A DNA stretch of 64,000 nucleotides from Candidatus Leptovillus affinis. Its GTDB lineage: Bacteria; Chloroflexota; Anaerolineae; Promineifilales; Promineifilaceae. The translations under genes were made by a program, and so were the position numbers. A model generated the notes under the pieces. That model searched no databases. It saw only the letters and a program-made list of their open reading frames with translations, and was not told where the DNA came from. Where the stretch lies: contig JADIYP010000001.1 in the NCBI GenBank assembly GCA_016705235.1, forward strand, positions 992,001-1,056,000. The letters are read 5' to 3'. Positions 52,987 to 60,181 of the stretch are shown in pieces. How positions within the stretch are numbered: position 1 is the stretch's first letter; the number at the start of each line of letters is the position of its first letter.

Positions 52987-53388
52987 CTAACCGCCACTCT
53001 CGTTGCGAATGTAAAAGGGATAAACGAGATTTTGCATGGAATTACTGGTGCGGATGCGGTAATCCACGCGGATGAGCAATAAATTGGGCGTTTCCGTGTC
53101 GCCGTCTACCTGGACGGAGAGGACGTCGATGCGCGGTTCCCAGCGGGTGAGCGCCTGGCGCACCTGGTGGGCGACGTTACCGCGCGTGGCGGGATTGTTG
53201 GGCGCGAACACCAGTTCGTGGATGCCGCAGCCAAATTCGGAACGCATCCGCCGCTCGCCGGGAGCCGTGCCTAGAATGATCCAGATGGCTTCCTGCACCG
53301 ATTGTTCCTCGCGGGCATAGGCCAATCCGCCGCGCGCATCCACGCGTATGGGAAATTTCCAGCCAGTTCCGAGAATTTTGCGAGTCAT
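52987..53388 (-). CDS. Baseplate wedge protein gp25-like (Afp9)
   Basis: The 133-residue protein is a complete GPW/gp25 domain: GWKFPIRVDARGGLAYA, EAIWIILGTAPGERRMRSEF, GCGIHELVFAPN and RWEPRIDVLSVQV. gp25 nucleates the sheath end and baseplate wedge. The long upstream open frame is spacer and shadow sequence; the ATG at 53388 has AAAGGA in front. Its stop is followed by a 68-bp hairpin spacer before gene J. Confidence 0.92.
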   Translation of the reverse strand: MTRKILGTGWKFPIRVDARGGLAYAREEQSVQEAIWIILGTAPGERRMRSEFGCGIHELVFAPNNPATRGNVAHQVRQALTRWEPRIDVLSVQVDGDTETPNLLLIRVDYRIRTSNSMQNLVYPFYIRNESGG

Positions 53389-53399
53389 AGTTGTCCTTT

Positions 53400-53470
53400 G
53401 GGAGATTAGAGATTGGAGACTGGAGATTGGGCGTATTCCCATCTCTAATCTCCAATCTCCAATCTCTCTC
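53400..53470. repeat. Short-word hairpin spacer (GGAGATTAGAGATTGGAGAC word)
   Basis: The purine-rich left arm (GAGATTAGAGATTGGAGACT) pairs with the pyrimidine-rich right arm (CATCTCTAATCTCCAATCTC). Confidence 0.85.
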
Positions 53471-54172
53471 CTAACAGGGCAGCGCGTCGTGTACGGCCTG
53501 GATGGCGTCGCGCACATCTTTGACCGGCTGCAAGGGGTCTTCACCGTCCGCGAGATCACTGAGCGAAGGTGTGGCCATGGGGCTGAGTTCAATGGGTTTC
53601 TGGCCGATGATTTCCAGGACGATGTTGACCATATCAATGAGCGGCTGCACGCCTTCCATGGACTGCATCAGGCTGTTGAGCGAGGTTTCGGCGTTGGTTT
53701 GGGCGCAGCTCAGGGAGGCCAGGAGTACGGGATTACCTTGGGCCGCATTGAGGTCAATGCCTACCTGGAAGTTGAAAATGCTCTCGAAAGCTTCGATGAG
53801 GCAGCCAATGTAAGCCAGAATAACGGCCAGAATGCCTTTGACCATCTGACAAATCTGCACCGGGTCGATGAGCAGAAAACAACTGCTCAGGTCGGCGAGG
53901 GCGGTGATGAGTTTGCCGATGCTGGTGATGTCGAAGAAGGGCGGCGAATCGGTGATGGTATCTTTGAGGGCAGAGAAGACCTTGAGCATTTTGAGAATGC
54001 AGGTCATGGATGCCAGCATGGGGCTGACTTGCAGCATCAGACTGTGGGCCAGGGCGCAGTCTGATGGCGGCCCCTGAGAAATGTCGGTGAGGGAGCGTAG
54101 TTCGATGCCCATTGGTAGGGGGATGGTGATGGTTTTGGCGTTGGGTATCGGGACGCATGGGACGTCGGACAT
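53471..54172 (-). CDS. Unknown helical protein in the PAAR position
   Basis: The 233-residue protein starts MSDVPCVPIPNAKTITIPL and then is mostly helical, with hydrophobic stretches (LSSCFLLIDPVQICQMVKGI, LAVILAYIGCLIEAFESIF). It has no PAAR pattern although it lies between the spike and gp25 genes, where Afp10/PAAR is normally found. It was not recognised as a known family. It may be a tip-associated chaperone, cargo or a replacement tip protein, which is inference. A ribosome site (GAAGGAA) precedes it. Confidence 0.65.
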   Translation of the reverse strand: MSDVPCVPIPNAKTITIPLPMGIELRSLTDISQGPPSDCALAHSLMLQVSPMLASMTCILKMLKVFSALKDTITDSPPFFDITSIGKLITALADLSSCFLLIDPVQICQMVKGILAVILAYIGCLIEAFESIFNFQVGIDLNAAQGNPVLLASLSCAQTNAETSLNSLMQSMEGVQPLIDMVNIVLEIIGQKPIELSPMATPSLSDLADGEDPLQPVKDVRDAIQAVHDALPC

Positions 54173-54186
54173 AAGGTTTTCCTTCG

Positions 54187-54690
54187 TTATATTGGGTTGG
54201 GAATGGGGGCCACGATACGGCCGTTTATAATCACCGACGGCGCGTTTATCTGGACCACTGCCACACTTTGAATGGAAATCATGGCGTTTTGCAGGGTAAT
54301 GCTGTTGCCATGGGCGTCTTCTATTTTGACGTAGCCGGTGTCACCGCTGGTGATGGCCGGGTCGTAGAGCGAGATTTTGTGCCCGTTGACCGAGTGGATC
54401 AGGCGCAGGTGGTTGTCGTTGGAGGGCGGGCGTTGACGGCCGTTCCACAAATAACCAATGACATAAGGGTGGTTGACATCGCCCTGGTCGAAAGCCACCA
54501 GCACGTCGTCGCCGATTTCGGGGCGGTACCATGTGCCACGGCCGTCGCCCGACATCATCGTGGCCACCGGCGCCCAGTAGCCTTCGTTGTCTGAGGGCAG
54601 ATTTTTGTAGCGTACCTGTACGCGCCCTTCGCCTTGCGGGTCATCGGCGTCTATCACTTCAGCGGTGACTACTCCGTAGACTTTGCTCAT
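54187..54690 (-). CDS. Spike protein, gpV/gp5-like OB-fold and beta-helix
   Basis: The 167-residue protein carries the baseplate assembly protein V/OB-fold block: VTAEVIDADDPQGEGRVQVRY, YWAPVATMMSGDGRGTWYRP, GDDVLVAFDQGDVNHPYVIGY. The C-terminal end (NSITLQNAMISIQSVAVVQI) is a short triple-stranded beta-helix. It is the central spike that pierces the target membrane. It corresponds to the C-terminal half of Afp8/VgrG, encoded here as its own gene. AAAGGA precedes the ATG. Confidence 0.9.
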   Translation of the reverse strand: MSKVYGVVTAEVIDADDPQGEGRVQVRYKNLPSDNEGYWAPVATMMSGDGRGTWYRPEIGDDVLVAFDQGDVNHPYVIGYLWNGRQRPPSNDNHLRLIHSVNGHKISLYDPAITSGDTGYVKIEDAHGNSITLQNAMISIQSVAVVQINAPSVIINGRIVAPIPNPI

Positions 54691-54702
54691 GGTTTCGTCC
54701 TT

Positions 54703-54796
54703 TAGTTTTGTAGTCTTGTGGTCTTGTAGTCGGGTAGTCGGGTAGTCGAGACTACGAGACTACAAGACCACAAGACTGCCAGACTAATCGACTACC
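54703..54796. repeat. Short-word hairpin spacer (TAGTCTTGTGG / CAAGACTACA words)
   Basis: TTGTAGTCTTGTGGTCTTGT and GGGTAGTCGGGTAGTCGAGA on the left face CTACAAGACCACAAGACTGC on the right. It is an almost complete hairpin with the TAGTC word also used at 43967. Confidence 0.85.
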
Positions 54797-55957
54797 CTAG
54801 CTAATTCCTTCCTCGCGCCGGGCTTTGAACTGGGTCTTGTAGCCGCTTTCGCCGAGGATGTGGGTGGATTCTAAGATGTAGTAACGGCCGTTATACCGCT
54901 CACCCAGGTTGCCAATTTGCAGGGTCCGGCCGGCGCGCAAGTTGGGCAGGCCCACGGTCTCGCCGTTGGCTTCCACCATGCCTTTCAGCAGGTCGCGTAA
55001 TGTGTTTTTAGCCAGCTTCTTAGCCTGATCTTTCGTATGCACCGGTCGGTCGGTAATCACTTCCCGCCGGCCGCCAAAGGCTTGCGCCAGCAAATTCACC
55101 CGCGCCCGTTCCGGGCTGTTGGCCGGGTACAGGTCTTGCCACTTGGCCGTTTCATCAATCGCCCGGTTGTTGCGCCGGTCCCAGCCCAACACCTGCACCT
55201 CAGACACCTGATTGGCCGTGGTAAGCGTGGGCCGAAACGAGAGCAGCGATTTACCCCACTCCAGCAGATAGGTCGGCGCGTTGGCCGTTTCCTGGGACGG
55301 GCCGAAATAGAGGTGGCGCTCCTGATGGGTGTCGGCGTCGGCTTCGCGCAGGACCAATTCGTACCCCCGGCGGCGCGCGCGTTCCATCAAAAAAACGATG
55401 TCATATTGGTTGTGCATCAGCACATAAGGTTCTGTTTCTTCGTCAATGGGCGCGGTTTCGACGCGGAGGCCCAGGCCGGGTTTGCCCTGGCGCACCGGAT
55501 TGCGGCCTAATTCTTCGGCGATCTGGCTGTCGGTTTTGTCGGTCCAGGCTTTCGTGTGCTGTTCCGTGCGGAAGCGATGCAGCCGATTGAGGCCGCGCAC
55601 GGAGAGCGTGAAGCCGCCGGAAGCGGGAAAATTGGGTTCCAGGGTGGTGATTTCGCCGGTTAACATCAGGGTCAGGTTGTTAAAGTAGCCCAGCCACACT
55701 TCCACCTCTTTGCCGGGATCAAAAATGTTGGCGTATTGGCTTTCTGAGGCCGGTTCGTATTTGGGAATGCCGCGCAAATCGTCGTAGTTGTTGATCGTCA
55801 GATCGAAAGAATCGATCTCGCGCACATTGTCTTTGTAAGTCACCTGCACCACGTCGCGCACGATGGCATCCGGCAGCTCGCGGCCGGCAATTTTGACTTT
55901 GTACTGCGGTACAAAGAAGGTCTCGGTGACGGATGGATCGTAGAGGCGAGTAAGCAT
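54797..55957 (-). CDS. Hub protein, gpD/gp27-like
   Basis: The 386-residue protein matches phage late control gene D / VgrG N-terminal hub proteins: YKVKIAGRELPDAIVRDVVQV, DSFDLTINNYDDL, GEITTLEPNFPASGGFTLSV, YELVLREADADTHQERHLYF. It forms the ring connecting tube and spike. It lies directly upstream of the separate spike gene, so the usual fused VgrG/Afp8 is split. The start at 55957 follows spacer repeat without a clear ribosome site; an upstream ATG at 56005 would add a low-complexity extension. Confidence 0.85.
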   Translation of the reverse strand: MLTRLYDPSVTETFFVPQYKVKIAGRELPDAIVRDVVQVTYKDNVREIDSFDLTINNYDDLRGIPKYEPASESQYANIFDPGKEVEVWLGYFNNLTLMLTGEITTLEPNFPASGGFTLSVRGLNRLHRFRTEQHTKAWTDKTDSQIAEELGRNPVRQGKPGLGLRVETAPIDEETEPYVLMHNQYDIVFLMERARRRGYELVLREADADTHQERHLYFGPSQETANAPTYLLEWGKSLLSFRPTLTTANQVSEVQVLGWDRRNNRAIDETAKWQDLYPANSPERARVNLLAQAFGGRREVITDRPVHTKDQAKKLAKNTLRDLLKGMVEANGETVGLPNLRAGRTLQIGNLGERYNGRYYILESTHILGESGYKTQFKARREEGIS

Positions 55958-56040
55958 TTCGGATTTGGGATTTGGGATTTCGGATTTCGGAAAGTTACGC
56001 ACCATTTCGAAATCCAAAATCCTCAATCAATAATCAATCA
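55958..56040. repeat. Short-word hairpin spacer (GGATTTGGGATTT word)
   Basis: GGATTTGGGATTTGGGATTT and GGATTTCGG on the left pair with CGAAATCCAAAATCC on the right. The AATCAATAATCAATCATCAT tail lies at the edge of the LysM gene. Confidence 0.75.
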
Positions 56041-56733
56041 TCATCTGGGTGGTATTTCTAACGTTGTGCCGGGTGGGATGTTCGACGGGTCATCGATGTT
56101 GTTGTGTTCGGCGATGGTCCGCCAGTCGTCGGATTTGCCGTATTGTTTTTCGGCGATTTGTTCCAGGGTGTCGCCTTCCTGGGCGACGTAAATCTTGGTG
56201 TCGATGGCCGCGATTTGCTGGGCCAGGGTCTGGTATTCACGCAGTTTGACGGTGATGGTGGCGCGCAGGGGCACGCCCAGCGGGCTGAACAGGGTGAATT
56301 TTTGGTTGATGCTTTCGACCAGACATTGGAAGCCGTTTTCGCGCCGCTGCCGCGCCCAGGGGCCGGCCAGGTTGGAGCCGGGGAAGCCTTTTTCGCCCCA
56401 GCTAAAAAAGCAGATGGGCGGGGCTTTGGTGTCCGGGTCGATTTTGATGAGTTCGTAGAATTGGTCGGTGCGGGTGGTAACGGCCGTTACCCCGCCCCCA
56501 GTCCCCATGCCAGACTCCGTCGTGTCAAAAAACAGGTCAAACGTCAACGTCTCTGTCTGGCCGCGCACAAACTGCTGGATGGGCGTATCCAGGCCAGGAA
56601 TGCCAATCTCGGCGTACTGCACCCCTTTGTTGAAGGTGATTTCCGTCGGGTTGTAGCTTACGGTCAGCCGTTCGCCGGGGATCGGCTTTAGCTTGGCGTC
56701 CAGACGTTGGATGGTGGCTTTTTGAATAGACAT
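56041..56733 (-). CDS. LysM-domain tube/baseplate adaptor (Afp7-like)
   Basis: The 230-residue protein begins MSIQKATIQRLDAKLKP and has the CIS tube-cap fold (VSYNPTEITFNKGVQYAE, PIQQFVRGQTETLTFDLFFD), ending with a LysM-type motif (YVAQEGDTLEQIAEKQYG, RTIAEHNNIDDPSNIPPG). In Afp this protein lies between tube and hub. The LysM motif here likely serves assembly, not peptidoglycan binding. Its order between DUF5908-like and hub genes fits Afp7. Confidence 0.9.
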   Translation of the reverse strand: MSIQKATIQRLDAKLKPIPGERLTVSYNPTEITFNKGVQYAEIGIPGLDTPIQQFVRGQTETLTFDLFFDTTESGMGTGGGVTAVTTRTDQFYELIKIDPDTKAPPICFFSWGEKGFPGSNLAGPWARQRRENGFQCLVESINQKFTLFSPLGVPLRATITVKLREYQTLAQQIAAIDTKIYVAQEGDTLEQIAEKQYGKSDDWRTIAEHNNIDDPSNIPPGTTLEIPPR

Positions 56734-56754
56734 AAGGTTTGTAATCTTTTCCCG

Positions 56755-56952
56755 TTATTCCCAGGAATGCGATTGGGCGGAGGAAGACGGCCGTATCTGC
56801 CGTTCTTTCTGCTGCCGTTGTTCGTACCCTTCCCGCTCCTTCAGCGCCGCCAAAACCGCCTGCGTAATTTGCCGCAGCAGTTCCGGACTAAGCAGCGCCT
56901 GCGAATCGGTGGCGTGAATGGTGGAATTCATTTCGTTGATTTGTACGTCCAT
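56755..56952 (-). CDS. Small eCIS protein (DUF5908-like, Afp6 position)
   Basis: The 65-residue protein starts MDVQINEMNSTIHA and has a helix (LSPELLRQITQAVLAALKER) followed by a polar tail rich in Gln and Ser. Small proteins of this kind, often called DUF5908, stand between tube and LysM genes in many eCIS loci. Its function is unknown. The start context is poor but it lies in the right slot. Confidence 0.7.
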   Translation of the reverse strand: MDVQINEMNSTIHATDSQALLSPELLRQITQAVLAALKEREGYEQRQQKERQIRPSSSAQSHSWE

Positions 56953-57017
56953 TGTTTGTTAGTTAGTTTGTTTGTTGGTTGGTTAGTCTTAAGCAAACTA
57001 ACCAACCAACCAACTCT
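56953..57017. repeat. Short-word hairpin spacer (TTGGTTGGTTAG word)
   Basis: TTGTTTGTTGGTTGGTTAGT pairs with AAACTAACCAACCAACCAAC across CTTAAG. The same ACCAACTA word occurs upstream of nuoN. Confidence 0.85.
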
Positions 57018-57018
57018 C

Positions 57019-57531
57019 TTAAAAAACCAGATTCAAAACCTGCGGCCGTTTCGAGGCCAGTTCCAACCCTTCGTGGGTGATTTCCAGTTCCTCGATGGCG
57101 ACCTGGTTTTGGCTGGCGTTCAGGGTAGGGCCGGTAAATTTGGTGGGCAGGCCGCGCCGGAACTGCCAGATTTTCACCGGCTTTCGATCATCGTCTTGCA
57201 AAACAATCAGGCCATCACGCCGCTGCCCCTCGCCGCGCACGAAGCTGTAGTACCAGTCCCACAAGCTCTGGTCGAAGGTGACGCCGCGCTTCAGGCGAAT
57301 GGGGCTGTAGCTGGTGCGTGTAGGGAATTTCAGGACTGTGCCGTTGTTGCCGCCTTCTTTCCATTCGGCCGTTTCCAGGGTCATGTCCAGGCCGCTGCAC
57401 TCGCTGAACCCGGCCGCCGCTGAGCTGCCAATCGAGCGCAAGGTCACGGAAAGCTGGCTGCTGGCATCCACAAAGGTGACGATGAAGTTGTAGGCCCGCA
57501 GTGGGTCGCGGCGGGTGGCGAGAATGGACAT
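57019..57531 (-). CDS. Tube protein 2 (Afp5-like)
   Basis: The 170-residue protein belongs to the T4 gp19-like inner tube family: RDPLRAYNFIVTF, GFSECSGLDMTLETAEWKEG, IRLKRGVTFDQSLWDWYYSF and EELEITHEGLEL. It is larger than tube 1 and probably forms the tube initiator ring on the hub, as in Afp5. It follows sheath 2 and precedes the small DUF5908-like gene. Confidence 0.9.
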   Translation of the reverse strand: MSILATRRDPLRAYNFIVTFVDASSQLSVTLRSIGSSAAAGFSECSGLDMTLETAEWKEGGNNGTVLKFPTRTSYSPIRLKRGVTFDQSLWDWYYSFVRGEGQRRDGLIVLQDDDRKPVKIWQFRRGLPTKFTGPTLNASQNQVAIEELEITHEGLELASKRPQVLNLVF

Positions 57532-57548
57532 AAAGGGTCTCCGTTTGG

Positions 57549-57620
57549 CGGATTTGCGATTTACGATTTGCGATTTACGATTTGCGATTTCCCAATCGTA
57601 AATCCAAAATCGTAAATCGC
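57549..57620. repeat. Short-word hairpin spacer (GATTTGCGATTTAC word)
   Basis: Tandem GATTTGCGATTTACGATTTG faces CAATCGTAAATCCAAAATCG; the words match the spacers at 50861 and 62208. Confidence 0.85.
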
Positions 57621-59609
57621 TTAATTATAAAGTCCGGCCTGTTCCGTAATTTCCAACTCATCACGGGTGCGGCCGATGCGCAAAACGACAAATTCGGCCG
57701 GGCTGGTAGGCGCGACGCCGACGTCGATGATGAGTTGGCCGGCTTCGGTTACTTCTGGCGGGTTGTTAATTTCATCGCACTGCACAAAAAATGCTTCTTC
57801 CGGCGTGCCGCCCACCAGCGCGCCGCGCTGCCACAGCGCCTGCAAAAAGCTGGAAATCGCCAGAATCAACGTCTGCCGCAGGTAAAAATCGTTGGGTTCA
57901 AAGACGGCCCATTGAATAGACATGCTGATGCTCTTTTCGATGAGGATCAGCAGGCGGCGGACGTTTAGAAAACGCCAGGCGGTATTGCTGCTGAGGGTGC
58001 GCGCGCCGTAAACCCGCAGGCCGCGCCCGGAAAATTGGCGCAGGCAGTTAACGTGCGCCGGATTGAGGATGGCTTGCCATTCGGCCGTCACATCCAGCGT
58101 CAGCCCCTGAACCCAGTTGATAATTTCGTTGGCCGGGGCTTTATGCACGCCGTCGCGCAAATCGGTGCGGGCGATGATGCCGGCGACGTGGCCGCTGGGC
58201 GGAATGGCGCGCACGATCTGCCCGCCCAGGCGCAGCGGGTCCACCACCAGCGTCCAGGGGTAATAGAGAGCGGCATAGCTGCTGTCGAAGCGCTGCCGCC
58301 AACCGAGCACCTGGCTGGGATCGAGCACGGCCGTTCCCGCCGCCGGTAAAGAGTCCAAAATCGCCACCCGGTCGGCCAACTGCTCGCAGTGGGTGACGAT
58401 GGCCTGCTGCACCAGGGCAATCTCAAACTCGCTGAACTGCGGCGGCTGTTCTGTGACGATGGGCGGCAGCGGCGGCGCAGATGGCGGCGGCAGCGGCGGG
58501 CAGGGCGGCAGGCACGGGTCCACTTCCGGCGGCGGCAGCGGATCAAAGTGCAGCGGCGGCGCGGGCTGGATGAGGATGTCCGGGCAGGCCACCAGAGAAA
58601 CATCCTCGATTTTTTCCAGGGCACGCAGGCCGCGCCGTTCCAGGGCGCTGGGGTCGCCGGTGAAATCGGCGGCCTGCAAATTGCTCAGGCCATCCGTGCC
58701 GCCGATCAGCGTCAGCAGGCCGGCGGTAAATTGGGGCGTGGCGGCGTCTACGTCTGGCAGCCAATCGGCCCAACTGGGCGGCGGCGGGCTGCCCGCGTGC
58801 GCGTTTGTGACCTGGATGAGCGGCGGCGGTGGCTGTTCATCGTCTGCCGGTTCAGGCAGGCGAATGAGGGCCGGGGCGTAACGCTCGTGGGCGGGCATGA
58901 TGGATAGGTCTTCATACACGGCGCGAATCTCGCCATTTTCCAGCACGCTCAGGGTGTAGGTGACGGTTTCCAGGTCGATGGGCGCGCTGAGGTCGAACAC
59001 GGGGTCGCCAACGAAGGCGGGAACCAGTTTGAGCGGCGCGTCCCAGGTGAGGCAGCGGTCGGTGGGGTCAACGGCCGTCACCACCCGATACGCCTCAATC
59101 TCCGCCGTGCCGCCCGGTTTTTGGAACAGGCGCACCAGCGACCCCACCGGGAAACCGACGATGGAGGCCACGTTAGAGGCCGTGCCGGTGGGCGGCTGGG
59201 TGAGGTAGGTGGTGGTGGCGCGGGAACGGCCGTTTGCCAGCCTTACCTGCACCCGATTGCCCCAACTCCCGGCGCTGCTCGCGGCGATGGTCAACGTGGG
59301 TGTGCCATCCCGCCCCAGCAGCTCGCCGGACGCGGTTTGGGCGTCTTCAGCGGCCACGCGCACGATGTAGGCGCGGCGGCCGCCGTTCTCGAAGTAGGCT
59401 TTGGCGCTGTAGGCCAGGTAGCCGCCAGGGATAAAATCGCCATACAGGGTTTGAAACTGCTGCCAGGAGTCGATGCGCCGGGCGGTGTGCAGGGGGCCAC
59501 GCTGCGCCAGGCCAATGAAGGCGGTGATGTCGGTGCGCACGGCCGTGAGCCGCCCTCGGCTGGTATCAACCGGTTCGTAGTAAACGCCTGGGGTCAGGTA
59601 AGTAGGCAT
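57621..59609 (-). CDS. Contractile sheath protein 2
   Basis: The 662-residue protein opens MPTYLTPGVYYEPVDTSRG and TDITAFIGLAQRGPL, the sheath N-terminal pattern, and ends with the conserved C-terminal domain (RGLRVYGARTLSSNTAWRFL, RRLLILIEKSISMSIQWAVF). A proline-rich insertion of about 45 residues (PAPPLHFDPLPPPEVDP and following, about 347-393) interrupts the middle. The C-terminal fold is what interlocks sheath subunits; the proline-rich insert would face outwards. It follows tube 1 and probably acts at the baseplate end (like Afp3/Afp4). Confidence 0.9.
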   Translation of the reverse strand: MPTYLTPGVYYEPVDTSRGRLTAVRTDITAFIGLAQRGPLHTARRIDSWQQFQTLYGDFIPGGYLAYSAKAYFENGGRRAYIVRVAAEDAQTASGELLGRDGTPTLTIAASSAGSWGNRVQVRLANGRSRATTTYLTQPPTGTASNVASIVGFPVGSLVRLFQKPGGTAEIEAYRVVTAVDPTDRCLTWDAPLKLVPAFVGDPVFDLSAPIDLETVTYTLSVLENGEIRAVYEDLSIMPAHERYAPALIRLPEPADDEQPPPPLIQVTNAHAGSPPPPSWADWLPDVDAATPQFTAGLLTLIGGTDGLSNLQAADFTGDPSALERRGLRALEKIEDVSLVACPDILIQPAPPLHFDPLPPPEVDPCLPPCPPLPPPSAPPLPPIVTEQPPQFSEFEIALVQQAIVTHCEQLADRVAILDSLPAAGTAVLDPSQVLGWRQRFDSSYAALYYPWTLVVDPLRLGGQIVRAIPPSGHVAGIIARTDLRDGVHKAPANEIINWVQGLTLDVTAEWQAILNPAHVNCLRQFSGRGLRVYGARTLSSNTAWRFLNVRRLLILIEKSISMSIQWAVFEPNDFYLRQTLILAISSFLQALWQRGALVGGTPEEAFFVQCDEINNPPEVTEAGQLIIDVGVAPTSPAEFVVLRIGRTRDELEITEQAGLYN

Positions 59610-59622
59610 GGGTCATTCCCAG

Positions 59623-59655
59623 AAACCTGACAGGTTTCAAAAACCTGTCAGGTTT
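59623..59655. repeat. 15-bp perfect inverted repeat (AAACCTGACAGGTTT) with CAA loop
   Basis: AAACCTGACAGGTTT and its exact reverse complement AAACCTGTCAGGTTT are separated by CAA, immediately upstream of sheath 2. Each arm is itself almost palindromic. Confidence 0.85.
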
Positions 59656-59659
59656 GCGG

Positions 59660-60097
59660 CTATTCCAATTCGATCCATTCCACGCAAATCTCGACGCTTT
59701 CAATGGACACGTCGTTGCTGGTGGCGGTCATGGTGGGGCCGGTGTATTTGCAAATCCAGCCCTGCTCGAAGTTCCAGCGCAGGGCGTCGTCGCGGTCTTC
59801 GGTCATCAGGACGATGGCTCCGTTGCGCCGCTCCACGGAACCGTTGAGGTTTTGTTTGTACCAATCGAACAGTTCCATATTGTCCGTGTAGCCGCGTTTC
59901 AGGGTGATGTTGCTGAATTTGCGCAGCCCGCTGAGTTTGCGCACGGTCATGCGCAGTTCGTTGCCTTCGCGGTATTCCACCGGCTCGGTGTCCAGCGTCA
60001 GGCCGCTGGCTTCGCTGAAACCGGCGACGGACAGGCCATCAATTTCTACGCGGTAGTTGTAACCGCGGAAGGGGTCGTTGCGATCTCCGACTGCCAT
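59660..60097 (-). CDS. Tube protein 1 (Afp1-like)
   Basis: The 145-residue protein is a standard gp19-family major tube subunit: NDPFRGYNYRVEIDGLSVAG, FSEASGLTLDTEPVEYREGN, ITLKRGYTDNMELFDWYKQN and SIESVEICVEWIEL. It is the probable main tube building block that is pushed out on contraction. A strong site (AAAGGAG) precedes it. It is coded between the two sheath genes. Confidence 0.92.
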   Translation of the reverse strand: MAVGDRNDPFRGYNYRVEIDGLSVAGFSEASGLTLDTEPVEYREGNELRMTVRKLSGLRKFSNITLKRGYTDNMELFDWYKQNLNGSVERRNGAIVLMTEDRDDALRWNFEQGWICKYTGPTMTATSNDVSIESVEICVEWIELE

Positions 60098-60112
60098 GGT
60101 TGTTCTCCTTTA

Positions 60113-60180
60113 GGAGAGATTAGAGATTGGAGATTGGGGAGTATTGCCCTCGCCAATCTCTCATCTCCGGTCTCCAATTT
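60113..60180. repeat. Short-word hairpin spacer (GATTAGAGATTGGAGATTGG word)
   Basis: GAGATTAGAGATTGGAGATT pairs with CCAATCTCTCATCTCCGGTC. It lies between sheath 1 and tube 1 and shares its words with the spacers at 53400 and 48497. Confidence 0.8.
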
Positions 60181-60181
60181 C

